Position numbers and translations under genes: made by a program. Below, piece by piece: positions 42,591-52,024 of a stretch of 64,000 nt of DNA. Each line of letters begins with the position of its first letter. The first letter of the stretch is position 1. This stretch comes from an uncultured Candidatus Neoarthromitus sp. (GTDB taxonomy: Bacteria > Bacillota > Clostridia > Clostridiales > Clostridiaceae): positions 38,946 to 102,945 of the forward strand of contig CALADQ010000009.1 of assembly GCA_937890765.1 (NCBI GenBank), in the 5' to 3' direction. Under the pieces are notes generated by a model. The model made no database searches and had not been told where the DNA came from. It saw only the letters and a program-made list of their open reading frames with translations.

Positions 42591-43718
42591 ATGAATATTT
42601 TAATATTAACTGGAAATTTTGGTGGCGGACATTTAAAAACTTCTGAAGCCATACTTGAACATATAAAATATAGAAATTTAGATTACAACGTTAACATTTT
42701 AAATTTGTTAGACCATGTTACTCATCATTTTAACAAAATAATTACTTCGTGTTATTCCGAAGCAGCTAAAAGATATCCAAACATTTACGGAAAATTTTAT
42801 TACTTTGCAGAAGAAGAATGTTTATATCATTCTGTTTTTGGTTTGATGTTGAAAAGTTTGTCAATTAAATATCTACCTTCCATAGAAGAATTTGAACCAC
42901 ATGTTATTATATCAAATCATCCATTTACAACTGGAATAGTATCTCATTTGAAAGAGTTGGGTCATTTAAAAAACGTAAAGTTAATCAACTTGTTGACGGA
43001 CTATGCTCCTCATAAATATTGGATTCATGAAAATGTGGACGCTTATGTTACAGCTACAGAACAAATGACTGACGATATGATTTCAAGAGGAGTGCCTAAA
43101 AGTATTATACACCCTATTGGAATTCCAATAGGAGTTAAATTTTTAAATAAATATTCGAAATCAAATGTATTTCCTTCAATTAATTTTGATGAAAATCGCT
43201 TCACTATACTTTTAATGTCTGGAAGCATGGGAGTTGAATATGTCCTTAAAGTATTTAAATCGATTATACTTTTAGAAAAGGAAATGCAAATTATAATTGT
43301 AACCGGAAATAATACTTACTTATACAAAAAATTTGAAAAATTAATTCGCAATTTTAACAATGAAAATATAAAATTCCATTTAGTAGGATTCACTAAAGAT
43401 GTTGATAAATTTATGAGCGTAAGCGATGTTATAATAACAAAACCTGGTGGACTCACAACAACCGAAGCTATATTTTCTCAACTTCCTATAGTGTTTTTTG
43501 ATGGAATACCAGGACAGGAAGAAAAGAATGCCGAATTTATTTTGAGAAATAACATAGGAATGAGAATTTCAACATCCGAAGAAAGTTTGAAAAATTTCAA
43601 AAGCTTAATAGATGATGAAGTAAAGTTAAATGAGATTAGGAAAAATATTCTTTTAGTTAAGAAACCTCGATTCATGGAAAATTTAATTTCTCTTATTGAA
43701 GATTTGTCAAAAAATTAA
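42591..43718 (+). CDS. Diacylglycerol glycosyltransferase-like protein (MGDG synthase/UgtP family, GT28)
   Basis: 375 residues: N-terminal ILTGNFGGGHLKTSEAI with the glycine-rich acceptor-domain loop of the MGDG synthase family, then SNHPFTTGI; C-terminal nucleotide-sugar domain with ILLMSGSMG and SDVIITKPGGLTTTEAI, LPIVFFDGIPGQEEKNAEF. Members add glucose or galactose to diacylglycerol to make membrane glycolipids and lipoteichoic-acid anchors. The donor sugar cannot be told. AAGG upstream, ATG start. It stands alone, surrounded by minus-strand genes. Confidence 0.85.
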   Translation: MNILILTGNFGGGHLKTSEAILEHIKYRNLDYNVNILNLLDHVTHHFNKIITSCYSEAAKRYPNIYGKFYYFAEEECLYHSVFGLMLKSLSIKYLPSIEEFEPHVIISNHPFTTGIVSHLKELGHLKNVKLINLLTDYAPHKYWIHENVDAYVTATEQMTDDMISRGVPKSIIHPIGIPIGVKFLNKYSKSNVFPSINFDENRFTILLMSGSMGVEYVLKVFKSIILLEKEMQIIIVTGNNTYLYKKFEKLIRNFNNENIKFHLVGFTKDVDKFMSVSDVIITKPGGLTTTEAIFSQLPIVFFDGIPGQEEKNAEFILRNNIGMRISTSEESLKNFKSLIDDEVKLNEIRKNILLVKKPRFMENLISLIEDLSKN

Positions 43719-43725
43719 TTTATTT

Positions 43726-43762
43726 TGAGCTATGCTTAAAAATTTTTGAGCAATAGCTTAAA
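43726..43762. terminator. Bidirectional terminator between glycosyltransferase and spoIIR
   Basis: AGCTAT(G)CTTAAAAA pairs with TTTTTGAGC(A)ATAGCT (one bulge), with T-rich flanks on both strands. Confidence 0.75.
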
Positions 43763-44414
43763 ATATTTTCCTAATAACGCTTTTTACAACTTCAAATAAT
43801 TTAAATGAGACTTTAACACCTTGCTCTTTTCTTTTACCATCATTTAAAAAAACTTCTCTCGAAGCGTGCTTATTATAATTCACTAAGCTTATCATAGATT
43901 TATTTTTTACATCATCGTTCTTATCGTGTATGAAACCTATGCTCGAAAATATCATGCTCCAAAAATTTTTTCCCTCTGCCTCACCTAAATAAATTACAAA
44001 CGAATCGTAAATTCCTTCAGGAACAACATATCCTTCATACACTCTTTCTTCAAAATATTTCTTTTCAAGCTTAACATTAACGTCGTAAACTTCACCATTG
44101 TCTTTCAATATTTTTTTAGCAACTCTCTTAACATCATTTAAACTCGAATTAATTGTATTCATATTAGTCAGCTTGTCCATTGAGAAATCAAAATTTTCAT
44201 TTAAAAATTTTAAAACTCCATCTTTAACTTTAATTTTAATATTTTGGTCGTGAATGGAATCACTATTTGCTATAACGTGAAACCTCACAATTTCCCTATT
44301 TAATTTTTCAAAATCTAAAATTTTATTTTCATCATACGCAAATGAGTTGTCCACTTTTAAAAATACGAAAAACATTAACACAAACGTAAAAAACAAAAAT
44401 TTGATAAACTTCAT
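43758..44414 (-). CDS. spoIIR: Stage II sporulation protein R
   Basis: 218 residues, secreted from the forespore; it triggers SpoIIGA-dependent cleavage of pro-sigma-E in the mother cell. N-terminal signal sequence (FIKFLFFTFVLMFFVFL, cleaved near SFAYD), then the family motif FHVIANSDSIHDQNIKIKVKDGVLKFL (about residues 44-70) and the later block VPEGIYDSFVIYLGEAEGKNFWSMIF. It is 51 bases downstream of the gerC-type gene, so it may be the last gene of the germination operon. ATG behind GAGGT. Confidence 0.9.
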   Translation of the reverse strand: MKFIKFLFFTFVLMFFVFLKVDNSFAYDENKILDFEKLNREIVRFHVIANSDSIHDQNIKIKVKDGVLKFLNENFDFSMDKLTNMNTINSSLNDVKRVAKKILKDNGEVYDVNVKLEKKYFEERVYEGYVVPEGIYDSFVIYLGEAEGKNFWSMIFSSIGFIHDKNDDVKNKSMISLVNYNKHASREVFLNDGKRKEQGVKVSFKLFEVVKSVIRKIF

Positions 44415-44465
44415 ACCTCACACCTCATGATTAAGTATTTCATTTACCAAATTTTTTATACAATT

Positions 44466-45584
44466 TTAAAAAGATATATTTCCAACATTAGTTATATTGT
44501 TATCTATTTTAATATGAACTTTCAATTCTTCCATCCATGAATTTCCGCTGTTCAAATAATTTGACCAAAATTTATTTTTGAATTTATAAACATGGTCGTA
44601 AACATTTAAAATATCTATTTCGTTTTTGTAAAAATCCTCTAATAAATTCATGCTCTTTAATTTTACATCTTCATCTATAAACATTTTAATATTATTTATG
44701 AAACTCTCATTTAAGTTATGGGAATTTGGATTTATACAATTTTTAACGATTGTTTTCATGCAAAAGTTCAAAAAAACATTTAACCCATCTTTTCCATTAA
44801 CCTTAAATTTTCTATTTACATTTGTGCATTCAAAATCTAAATTTCTTCCATCAAAATTTAAATTATCGAAAATCTTTTCTCCTTCTCCTCTTAAAAAACT
44901 AACAATCATATTGTCTTTAATGCTTAAAGATTTTAAGAATTTGAAATTTTGGAAAACATAAGTTCCATTTATACTAATTGATTTTTTATCCTCACTGAGT
45001 TTCATAACTGGAATTAAAACAGTTTTATTTTGGGAAAAATTTTTGAATAAATCATTTAATGTTATAGAATTAATTGCGTTTTCCTTGCTATTATGTTCTA
45101 AAAGTTCGCTTATAAAAACTTGTATGTGCTCTTCAGAGCTGGGCTTAAAATTTATAAAATCGCTTATTTCACCATCTAAAATTGAAAAATAAATTCTCCT
45201 ACTTATTTGAGAATTGTGAGATAAATAATCCATAAGTTTTTCAAAATTTTTTTCATCACTCGTTAATTTTGAAGAAGCAACAATTATTTTCACATGCTCC
45301 AAATCAATTCGCTTATTAACTTTAGATATAATTTCATCTAAGGCTTCATAAAATGTTTTTCCAAATCCCGAAACCTTTCCTTCGCCTATAATCTTTGAAG
45401 ATTCTAAAGAAAATTTTGAAATATCAGGATACATTAAAGAAACAGAGAAATCACCTTCATCATTAACATCAACGGCTATACCCGAAACAAAAAGTTTATC
45501 ATCTATATTTAAAGAATGCGTGCAAGATTTAAATGAAAACAAAATTAAAAACAAAATTGCATTTAAAATAAATTTCAAAATCAC
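44466..45584 (-). CDS. Germinant receptor C subunit (GerAC/GerKC family)
   Basis: 372 residues. C subunits are lipoproteins of the spore inner membrane that complete the A-B-C receptor. The N-terminus is hydrophobic and ends ILFSFKSCTHSLNIDDKLFVSGIAVDV; the Cys is where the lipid would be attached, although the lipobox FKSC is a poor match. The family pattern GKTFYEALDEIISKVNKRIDLEHVKIIVAS and SRRIYFSILDG follows. The GTG start overlaps the stop of the B gene by four bases, indicating coupling. Confidence 0.85.
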   Translation of the reverse strand: MILKFILNAILFLILFSFKSCTHSLNIDDKLFVSGIAVDVNDEGDFSVSLMYPDISKFSLESSKIIGEGKVSGFGKTFYEALDEIISKVNKRIDLEHVKIIVASSKLTSDEKNFEKLMDYLSHNSQISRRIYFSILDGEISDFINFKPSSEEHIQVFISELLEHNSKENAINSITLNDLFKNFSQNKTVLIPVMKLSEDKKSISINGTYVFQNFKFLKSLSIKDNMIVSFLRGEGEKIFDNLNFDGRNLDFECTNVNRKFKVNGKDGLNVFLNFCMKTIVKNCINPNSHNLNESFINNIKMFIDEDVKLKSMNLLEDFYKNEIDILNVYDHVYKFKNKFWSNYLNSGNSWMEELKVHIKIDNNITNVGNISF

Positions 45585-46687
45585 ACACCACGCTTTCTAT
45601 TTTTCAAAAATGAAATTAAAAACAATAAACTTGGAAAAATTAAAGAAATGAAAATCCCAATGGGAAAAATTATTTTCGAAATAATGAAATAAACATCATT
45701 TAAATTTCGTGGCAACAAACTTAAAATATATATTAAAGGCATGAAGATTAACGAAAAAATTTTATGATTATTTGAGTTTAAAGATTTGCTATTTATGTAA
45801 CTGCTACAAAAATATAAATTAATAAAATTTACAACAAAAAATATTATGGAAATTGTTATAATTATTCCTTCGATTCTCTCAACAAATCCTCCAGGTATGT
45901 CTACAGTTGTAAAAGATAATATAATTGGCCAAATAGATGTTATAGTTTGATTTATATTTAAAGTGCTCACGCATATTAAAAACACCAGTGCCAAAAAAGC
46001 AAATGAAAAAACAAGAGCTTTATAACTTGTATTTCCTTTAATATTAGATTTATTTTTAAACATCGGCATTAAGTAAAAAATCATAATCGAACCTGAAAAA
46101 TACGAACTCAAAGTTAAGAATCCAAAAAAATATTTATCCCCTCCTCTAATTTCCAACGGCAACACATTACTTAAATCCAAATTTTTAAACACAACCAAAA
46201 ATATTATCAAACACGATATGCACAAAAACACAAACATAATTTCATTTAAACCCGTTATAACTTTTTCACCATTTGCAACAACATAAAGACAAACAATCAA
46301 AGTTACATTAATCATAAATTCACTATTTATATTTGGAAAAAGATAAACTTTTATTGAGTCAATAAAGATTCTAAGTTGAATTGATATTAATAATAAAATA
46401 GAAATACTAATTAAAAACATTATTGCTCTTCCAAAAATTTTTCCGAAAGAACTCTCGATTATATTTTCTAAATTTTCGTAATTGTTTAATTTAATTGTTT
46501 TATTCATCATTACAAAAAATATTAAATACACAAAACCAAAAATCAAAGTCGAGATAAACCCATTTCTCCCTAAAAGCTTTCCAATATTTTGTGAATATGT
46601 AAATACTCCAAAACCTATCATACTTAAAACTAAAGTTGAAAACATTCCAAAGTTAGTTAAACTATTTCCACATTCATCGTATTTCAT
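45581..46687 (-). CDS. Germinant receptor B subunit (spore germination permease)
   Basis: 368 residues with about ten membrane helices of the amino acid/polyamine/organocation superfamily: GMFSTLVLSMIGFGVFTYSQNIGKLLGRNGF near the N-terminus is typical of GerAB/YndE proteins. The B subunit binds the amino-acid or other germinant in the spore inner membrane. Middle gene of the receptor operon, 11 bases after the A gene. Confidence 0.88.
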   Translation of the reverse strand: MKYDECGNSLTNFGMFSTLVLSMIGFGVFTYSQNIGKLLGRNGFISTLIFGFVYLIFFVMMNKTIKLNNYENLENIIESSFGKIFGRAIMFLISISILLLISIQLRIFIDSIKVYLFPNINSEFMINVTLIVCLYVVANGEKVITGLNEIMFVFLCISCLIIFLVVFKNLDLSNVLPLEIRGGDKYFFGFLTLSSYFSGSIMIFYLMPMFKNKSNIKGNTSYKALVFSFAFLALVFLICVSTLNINQTITSIWPIILSFTTVDIPGGFVERIEGIIITISIIFFVVNFINLYFCSSYINSKSLNSNNHKIFSLIFMPLIYILSLLPRNLNDVYFIISKIIFPIGIFISLIFPSLLFLISFLKNRKRGV

Positions 46688-46698
46688 AAAATCACTTC

Positions 46699-48159
46699 CT
46701 ATCTTTGTCTCATTTTATCTTGAGTATTCATATATTTAGGTCTTTGTTTGAACATGTAAAGAGGATATTTAAGAAAAATATCTTTAAAGTCTTTCTTTCT
46801 CATGTTCACAACTGGAGATAAATATGGAACTCCAAAGCTATCCATTTTAAGAAGATACGTAACAAAAACAAACGTTCCCAATATTATTCCGTAAAATCCA
46901 ATTATTCCTGACATTATGATGTACAAAAATCTAAAAATTCTAATTGAAAGAGTAACTTCATAATTAGGTGACATAAATCCACTTATAATTGTTAAAGCAA
47001 CGATTACAATCATAACGGGACTAACAAGCCCTGCACTAACAGCTGCTTGACCTATAACAATTCCACCAACTATTCCAATAGTTGAACCTATAGCTTTTGG
47101 AAGTCTAACAACTGCTTCAAGTAAGAACGCCAAAAAAACTTCCATAATAAAAGCTTCGAAAATTGGTGGAAATGCAATTCCCCTTCTTGCACTTGCAATT
47201 AAATACGCTAATTTTGTAGGAATAATTGAAGTATGAAAACTTGTAACAGCAACATACAAAGAAGGCAAAACCAAAGAAACAATTAACGCAATAAATCTTA
47301 TTATTCTTGATAAACTGCTATAAACCCATCTCAAATTGTAATCATCAGGAGTTTGAAAAAGGTTTGAGAAAGTTGAGGGGGCAATTAAAACAAACGGAGA
47401 ATTGTCCACAATTATACAAACCTTTCCTTCATATATTGAAGATGAAACGACTTCAGGCCTTTCAGTAGCTTGAACTTGTGGAAATATACTCCACTTTTCT
47501 CCCTCAATAAGTTGTTCCACATATCCGCTATCTAAAATCGCATCTATATTTATTTCATTTAATTTTTTCTTAACGCTGTTTAAAATATCAACATTTACAA
47601 TATCATCTATGTACGCTATGGCAATATCTGTTTTTGAACGAACTCCCAAACTCATTGATTCAATTTTCAATCTCGTATCTCTTATTCTTCTTCTAATTAG
47701 AGCTGTATTAAATCGTATGGTTTCAGTAAAACCATCTTTCGAACCTCTAATAACCGACTCGCCTGATGGTTCATTGATTCCTCTGTTAGGCCAACACCTT
47801 GAAGCTATTATGTACGCTTCACTTTTTCCATCAACAAACAAACTTGTTTCCCCAGATAAAATTAAATTAACAACTTTTTCGAGATCAGAACATGTTTTCA
47901 TATCGGAAACAGTAAGAACCTTTTCCAAATTTTCATTTAGATTTATAAAATTTCTGTTGCTATCTAAAATTGTTTGAATCACAAAATCATTTATTAAATT
48001 TTTGTCTGCCATGCCATCAATGTAAACTATTAAACAAATTTTGTTGTAAGCTTCAAACTTTCTAAACACAACATCGCTATTTTGAGAAAATAAATTTTTA
48101 AGATAGTCGTGTAGCTTTTCAATATCGCTAGAAATTTTTTTGTCAATAATTTCTTTCAA
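46699..48159 (-). CDS. Germinant receptor A subunit (GerAA/GerKA family)
   Basis: 486 residues: a soluble N-terminal domain (VYIDGMADKNLINDFVIQTI; GETSLFVDGKSEAYII), the family hallmark ESVIRGSKDGFTETIRFN (about residues 137-154) with ALIRRRIRDTRL, and a C-terminal part with about five membrane helices including IPTKLAYLIASARRGIAFPP. TTG start with AGGAGGGAG six bases upstream. The A subunit forms the oligomeric ion channel of the receptor. Confidence 0.95.
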   Translation of the reverse strand: MKEIIDKKISSDIEKLHDYLKNLFSQNSDVVFRKFEAYNKICLIVYIDGMADKNLINDFVIQTILDSNRNFINLNENLEKVLTVSDMKTCSDLEKVVNLILSGETSLFVDGKSEAYIIASRCWPNRGINEPSGESVIRGSKDGFTETIRFNTALIRRRIRDTRLKIESMSLGVRSKTDIAIAYIDDIVNVDILNSVKKKLNEINIDAILDSGYVEQLIEGEKWSIFPQVQATERPEVVSSSIYEGKVCIIVDNSPFVLIAPSTFSNLFQTPDDYNLRWVYSSLSRIIRFIALIVSLVLPSLYVAVTSFHTSIIPTKLAYLIASARRGIAFPPIFEAFIMEVFLAFLLEAVVRLPKAIGSTIGIVGGIVIGQAAVSAGLVSPVMIVIVALTIISGFMSPNYEVTLSIRIFRFLYIIMSGIIGFYGIILGTFVFVTYLLKMDSFGVPYLSPVVNMRKKDFKDIFLKYPLYMFKQRPKYMNTQDKMRQR

Positions 48160-48172
48160 GAAATCTCCCTCC

Positions 48173-48352
48173 TTAAATAGACATAATAAAAATTCCTATT
48201 GTAAAAAACGAATAAACCAATAAAAACAATTTACTTATTAAAATCTCTTTTTTTAAATTCTCATTTTTGCTTTTGGAGTACAAAAACAAAATTAAAATTG
48301 TAAATATCATTATGAAATAAAAATTTTCGTTGCATAATCTTAAAAAATTCAT
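48173..48352 (-). CDS. Small two-helix membrane protein, candidate germinant receptor D subunit
   Basis: 59 residues from an ATG at 48352, with AAGGA nine bases upstream. Two hydrophobic helices (FYFIMIFTILILFLY and LFLLVYSFFTIGIFIM) are joined by a charged loop KSKNENLKKE. It is the first gene of the operon, 13 bases before the A subunit. In Bacillus, small two-helix D proteins encoded in or beside ger operons modulate the receptors; this has the right size, topology and position, but no sequence homology can be claimed. Confidence 0.6.
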   Translation of the reverse strand: MNFLRLCNENFYFIMIFTILILFLYSKSKNENLKKEILISKLFLLVYSFFTIGIFIMSI

Positions 48353-48424
48353 TAGGCTAATTCCTTCCAAATAAATAATAATATTATTATTTTATAATTT
48401 TTCCTAATTATACATAATTTATAA

Positions 48425-48458
48425 AAACAAAAATGCACCTCAAAATTTTGAGATGCAC
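48425..48458 (-). terminator. Terminator after ispE
   Basis: TGCA(C)CTCAAAA pairs with TTTTGAG(A)TGCA, followed on the minus strand by TTTTTGTTTTTAT. Confidence 0.8.
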
Positions 48459-49319
48459 CTAAGCTTCTATGGTTTTTGTTAAAAAAACTTCATCATAATC
48501 ATTTTTTAAAATATCATAACACTTTTGCGCCAAATATAAATTATCAAAAATGCCATAAACTGAAGAGCCACTTCCACTCATACAAGAACCTTTCGCTCCA
48601 AAACCAATTAACCTATTTTTTATTGATTTTATTAAATCCATTCCTGAAACATTTGAATACTCCAAAGTATTGGAAATATTTTTGCAAACCTCCAAAAAAT
48701 TATTTTCATTAAGATTCTTTATAATTGTTGATTTGTCAAAATTAAATTTTACATTTTCTATATTAAAACTTTCATAGACATCTTTTGTTGAAAAACCAAA
48801 ATAAGGTTTAACAATTAAAATAATTTTATTTGAAAAACAATTTATTTTCGTCAACTTGTCCCCTATTCCCTCGCACAAAATAGTTCCACCAACTAACGAA
48901 TAAGGAAAATCTGCACCTAAAACAACACTTTGTTTGCTCAAAACATCCAGCGAAATATTTTTATCGTAAATTGAATTAAGTGCTTTCACAACTTCTGTAG
49001 CATTGCTTGTCCCTCCACCTAATCCAGCTTCAAAAGGAATATTTTTTTTAATATCAATAACAACTTTTCCTTTCAATCCATGTTTGTCCATAAACCATTT
49101 TGAAGCTTTGTAACACAAATTCCCTTCATCGTGCGGAACTCCATTTTTATCACAAGAAACCTTTATTAAAAGTCCATCGAAATTTTTATCAACATCAATA
49201 TATATATCATCAAATAAATCAATTCTTTGAATTATTGTTTCAACATCGTGATATCCATCTTCCCTTTTACCCAATACGTTCAAAAGCAGATTTATTTTTC
49301 CATAACTTCTTAAATTCAT
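48459..49319 (-). CDS. ispE: 4-diphosphocytidyl-2-C-methyl-D-erythritol kinase
   Basis: GHMP kinase of the MEP isoprenoid pathway. 286 residues: MNLRSYGKINLLLNVLGKREDGYHDVETI with the substrate-binding Lys, the ATP loop PFEAGLGGGTSNA (about 90-102) and the late GSCMSGSGSSVYGIF. ATG behind GGGAG. Not overlapping its neighbours; in related clostridia it also lies near spoIIR. Confidence 0.96.
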   Translation of the reverse strand: MNLRSYGKINLLLNVLGKREDGYHDVETIIQRIDLFDDIYIDVDKNFDGLLIKVSCDKNGVPHDEGNLCYKASKWFMDKHGLKGKVVIDIKKNIPFEAGLGGGTSNATEVVKALNSIYDKNISLDVLSKQSVVLGADFPYSLVGGTILCEGIGDKLTKINCFSNKIILIVKPYFGFSTKDVYESFNIENVKFNFDKSTIIKNLNENNFLEVCKNISNTLEYSNVSGMDLIKSIKNRLIGFGAKGSCMSGSGSSVYGIFDNLYLAQKCYDILKNDYDEVFLTKTIEA

Positions 49320-49420
49320 AAAATTTCTCCCAATTTTTTTATAGCAACTTAAATTATATTAAAAAGCATTTTCAAAATCAAAAAAATAATCAGAGAAGAA
49401 TAATCTCCCCTGATTAAAAA

Positions 49421-52024
49421 TTAAGCAAGCCCTCTTTCAGACATAGTATCATTTTGTTTTTCAACAATAACGTTATTAAGTTTGTCATAATCCTCATAAA
49501 ACACAACTATAACATCTCCCTGTCTAGCTCTATCTATTGCAACAGACAAAGCTTCACCTTCATCTAATATAATTTCACAATTTTTATTATTTTTAAATCC
49601 GCTTTTAATTAATTCTGCAACTTCCCCTGCTTTTCTTCCACGTTTATCACTATCTTCTTTTATATAACTATAACTTAAATTTTTAGAACACAATTCACCA
49701 ATCTTAACTCCAACACTATTAATTCTATCTCCAGGAATTCCAACAACTCCAATTACTTTCTTGTATCCCATTTTTTTAATACTGTCAAATATTGCATTAA
49801 ATCCACCAATGTTATGAGCGTAATCTAAAATAACTTTAACTCCCTTAACATCAAATTGATTAAATCTTCCTTTATTATGCTTATCATCACACAAAAAACT
49901 TTTAAGCCCTTTAGAAATTATACAATAATCAATTTCAATTCCAACTAAAGCAGATGTTGCAGTCAAAACATTTTCAATATTATGGGTTAAAAATCCTCCA
50001 CAAGTTATTGGAATATCTTTTAAATCGGCTATATGAAAAATTCTTTTGTTCTTTTCAACATAAACAGAATTATTATCTACATAAACTCCATAATTCCCTT
50101 TTTCCAAATTTTCTCTCAAAAATTCATTATTCTTGCTCTTTGAAAAAACAACTAAATTTCCTTTAGCACGAGAAGATATTTCTTTACACATAGGGTCATC
50201 ACCATTTATTATTGAATATCCATCAGGTTTAACCGCTTCAATTATAAGAGATTTGACATGTGCAAGCTCTCTTACTGTGTTAACTCCATCTATTCCTAAA
50301 TGATCTTCAGTAATATTTGTTATAACACCTACATCAGCTAAATCATAAGCTAAACCATTTCTTATAATACCACCTCTAGCTGTCTCCAAAACAGCAACAT
50401 CCACATCTTTATTAAGAAGAACACTCCTAGCACTTAAAAATCCTGTCATATCTCCTTCAGCTATACACTCATCATTTATAAAAACCCCACTTGTTGTTGT
50501 CATTCCAACAGTATATCCAAGCCCTCTTAAAGTATGAGCAATGATTCTAGTTGTTGTTGTTTTTCCATTAGTTCCTGTAATTGCAATAACAGGAATACTC
50601 TTTGGAGAATTTTTAAAAAGAGCTGAAACTATAGCTCCTGATACGTCTCTTGGTGTACCTTCACTTGGATGATGATGCATTCTTATTCCTGGAGCAGCAT
50701 TAACTTCAACAATAACACCATTTCCATAAATAGGTTTAGAAACATCTTCACAACACAAATCTATTCCACATATATTAAGACCTATAGCCTTAGCCGCTCT
50801 TATACATATATCTATATTTTCCTTACAAATTTCATCTGTACAATCAACAGAAGTTCCTCCTGTAGATAAATTAGAATTTTCCCTTAAAATAATTTCTTTT
50901 CCTTTTTCAAGAACGCTATTTAAATTATATCCTTGCCTTGATACACAAGATTTCAAATTACCATCTATTCTGACCTTAGTCAATGGTTTTTCATGTCCAT
51001 CGCCACGGTTCTTATCTTCATTAAGTTGATCTATTAACTCAAAAATTTTAGAAATTCCATCTCCAATTACGCTAGGAGGTATTCTTTTAGAAACAGCTAC
51101 AACTTCACCATCAACAACACAAACTCTGTAATCATAACCAACAACAAATTGCTCAACCATAATATCTTTATATTTTGACTTTACACTATTATAAGACTCT
51201 ATCAATTGTTTCTCATCTTTAATATTTAAATAAACTCCCTTGCCCTGATAACCATACTGTGGTTTCAAAACAACTGGATACCCAATGGCCTCAGCCTCTA
51301 TTAAAAGTTCTAACTGAGAATTAATTTTATCACCTTTAGCTACAGGTAAAAATTGCATTTCCAATAATTTTTTAGTCAAAACTTTATCACTCGCAATATC
51401 TACACTAATAGAACTCGTATTAGAATCAATTGTAGCCTGTATCATTTTACTATATCTTCCATATCCAAATTGAAACATTGAATTATCATCAAATCTTATA
51501 ACAGGTATACCTTGTTTCTTAGCTGCATCACAAAGTGCCAAAGCACTTGGACCTAAATTTTCATATTCTAAAATTTGCTTAATATCCTTAACTCTAGAAT
51601 CCAAATCTATACTTTTTTTATTTATTAACGAATTTATTAAATCAATAGCGAGCCTAGCTATTGCAAAAGCTGTTTTTTTGTAGATATACTCAAATACTAC
51701 GTAATAAAAATCTCCCTCAATTTCCCTAGCTTTTCCGTAAGCTATCTCAAGTCCAATTCTACTATGTAAAGCAATAATAGTATGCTCACAAACGTGAGCT
51801 AAATAAGTTCCTTCTCTTAATCTTTTTACAAATCCATGGTCTTCATCTATTCCACACCTATGTTCCCATATTTCTGGCAATAACTCAATTAGTTTATCAT
51901 TAAATCCTTCTATATCTTTGCTTGGTGTTTCACAATATCCCTGTAAATCAACATCCATTCTGACCACTTTTCTATGAGAATAAATATTTTTACCCTCATA
52001 AGCTCTGTAACTTAAAATTTTCAT
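49421..52024 (-). CDS. cphA: Cyanophycin synthetase
   Basis: Makes multi-L-arginyl-poly-L-aspartate, a nitrogen storage polymer, without ribosomes. 867 residues: an N-terminal region (ILSYRAYEGKNIYSHRKVV), an ATP-grasp domain (GYPVVLKPQYGYQGKGVYLNI; VNAAPGIRMHHHPSEGTPRDV) and a Mur-ligase-like domain (ITGTNGKTTTTRIIAHTL, about residue 482; NITEDHLGIDG; LDYAHNIGGF). All domains are intact. The ATG overlaps the cphB stop by one base (TAATG), with GAGGAGG inside the end of cphB. In spore-formers the polymer may serve as spore reserve. Confidence 0.96.
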   Translation of the reverse strand: MKILSYRAYEGKNIYSHRKVVRMDVDLQGYCETPSKDIEGFNDKLIELLPEIWEHRCGIDEDHGFVKRLREGTYLAHVCEHTIIALHSRIGLEIAYGKAREIEGDFYYVVFEYIYKKTAFAIARLAIDLINSLINKKSIDLDSRVKDIKQILEYENLGPSALALCDAAKKQGIPVIRFDDNSMFQFGYGRYSKMIQATIDSNTSSISVDIASDKVLTKKLLEMQFLPVAKGDKINSQLELLIEAEAIGYPVVLKPQYGYQGKGVYLNIKDEKQLIESYNSVKSKYKDIMVEQFVVGYDYRVCVVDGEVVAVSKRIPPSVIGDGISKIFELIDQLNEDKNRGDGHEKPLTKVRIDGNLKSCVSRQGYNLNSVLEKGKEIILRENSNLSTGGTSVDCTDEICKENIDICIRAAKAIGLNICGIDLCCEDVSKPIYGNGVIVEVNAAPGIRMHHHPSEGTPRDVSGAIVSALFKNSPKSIPVIAITGTNGKTTTTRIIAHTLRGLGYTVGMTTTSGVFINDECIAEGDMTGFLSARSVLLNKDVDVAVLETARGGIIRNGLAYDLADVGVITNITEDHLGIDGVNTVRELAHVKSLIIEAVKPDGYSIINGDDPMCKEISSRAKGNLVVFSKSKNNEFLRENLEKGNYGVYVDNNSVYVEKNKRIFHIADLKDIPITCGGFLTHNIENVLTATSALVGIEIDYCIISKGLKSFLCDDKHNKGRFNQFDVKGVKVILDYAHNIGGFNAIFDSIKKMGYKKVIGVVGIPGDRINSVGVKIGELCSKNLSYSYIKEDSDKRGRKAGEVAELIKSGFKNNKNCEIILDEGEALSVAIDRARQGDVIVVFYEDYDKLNNVIVEKQNDTMSERGLA

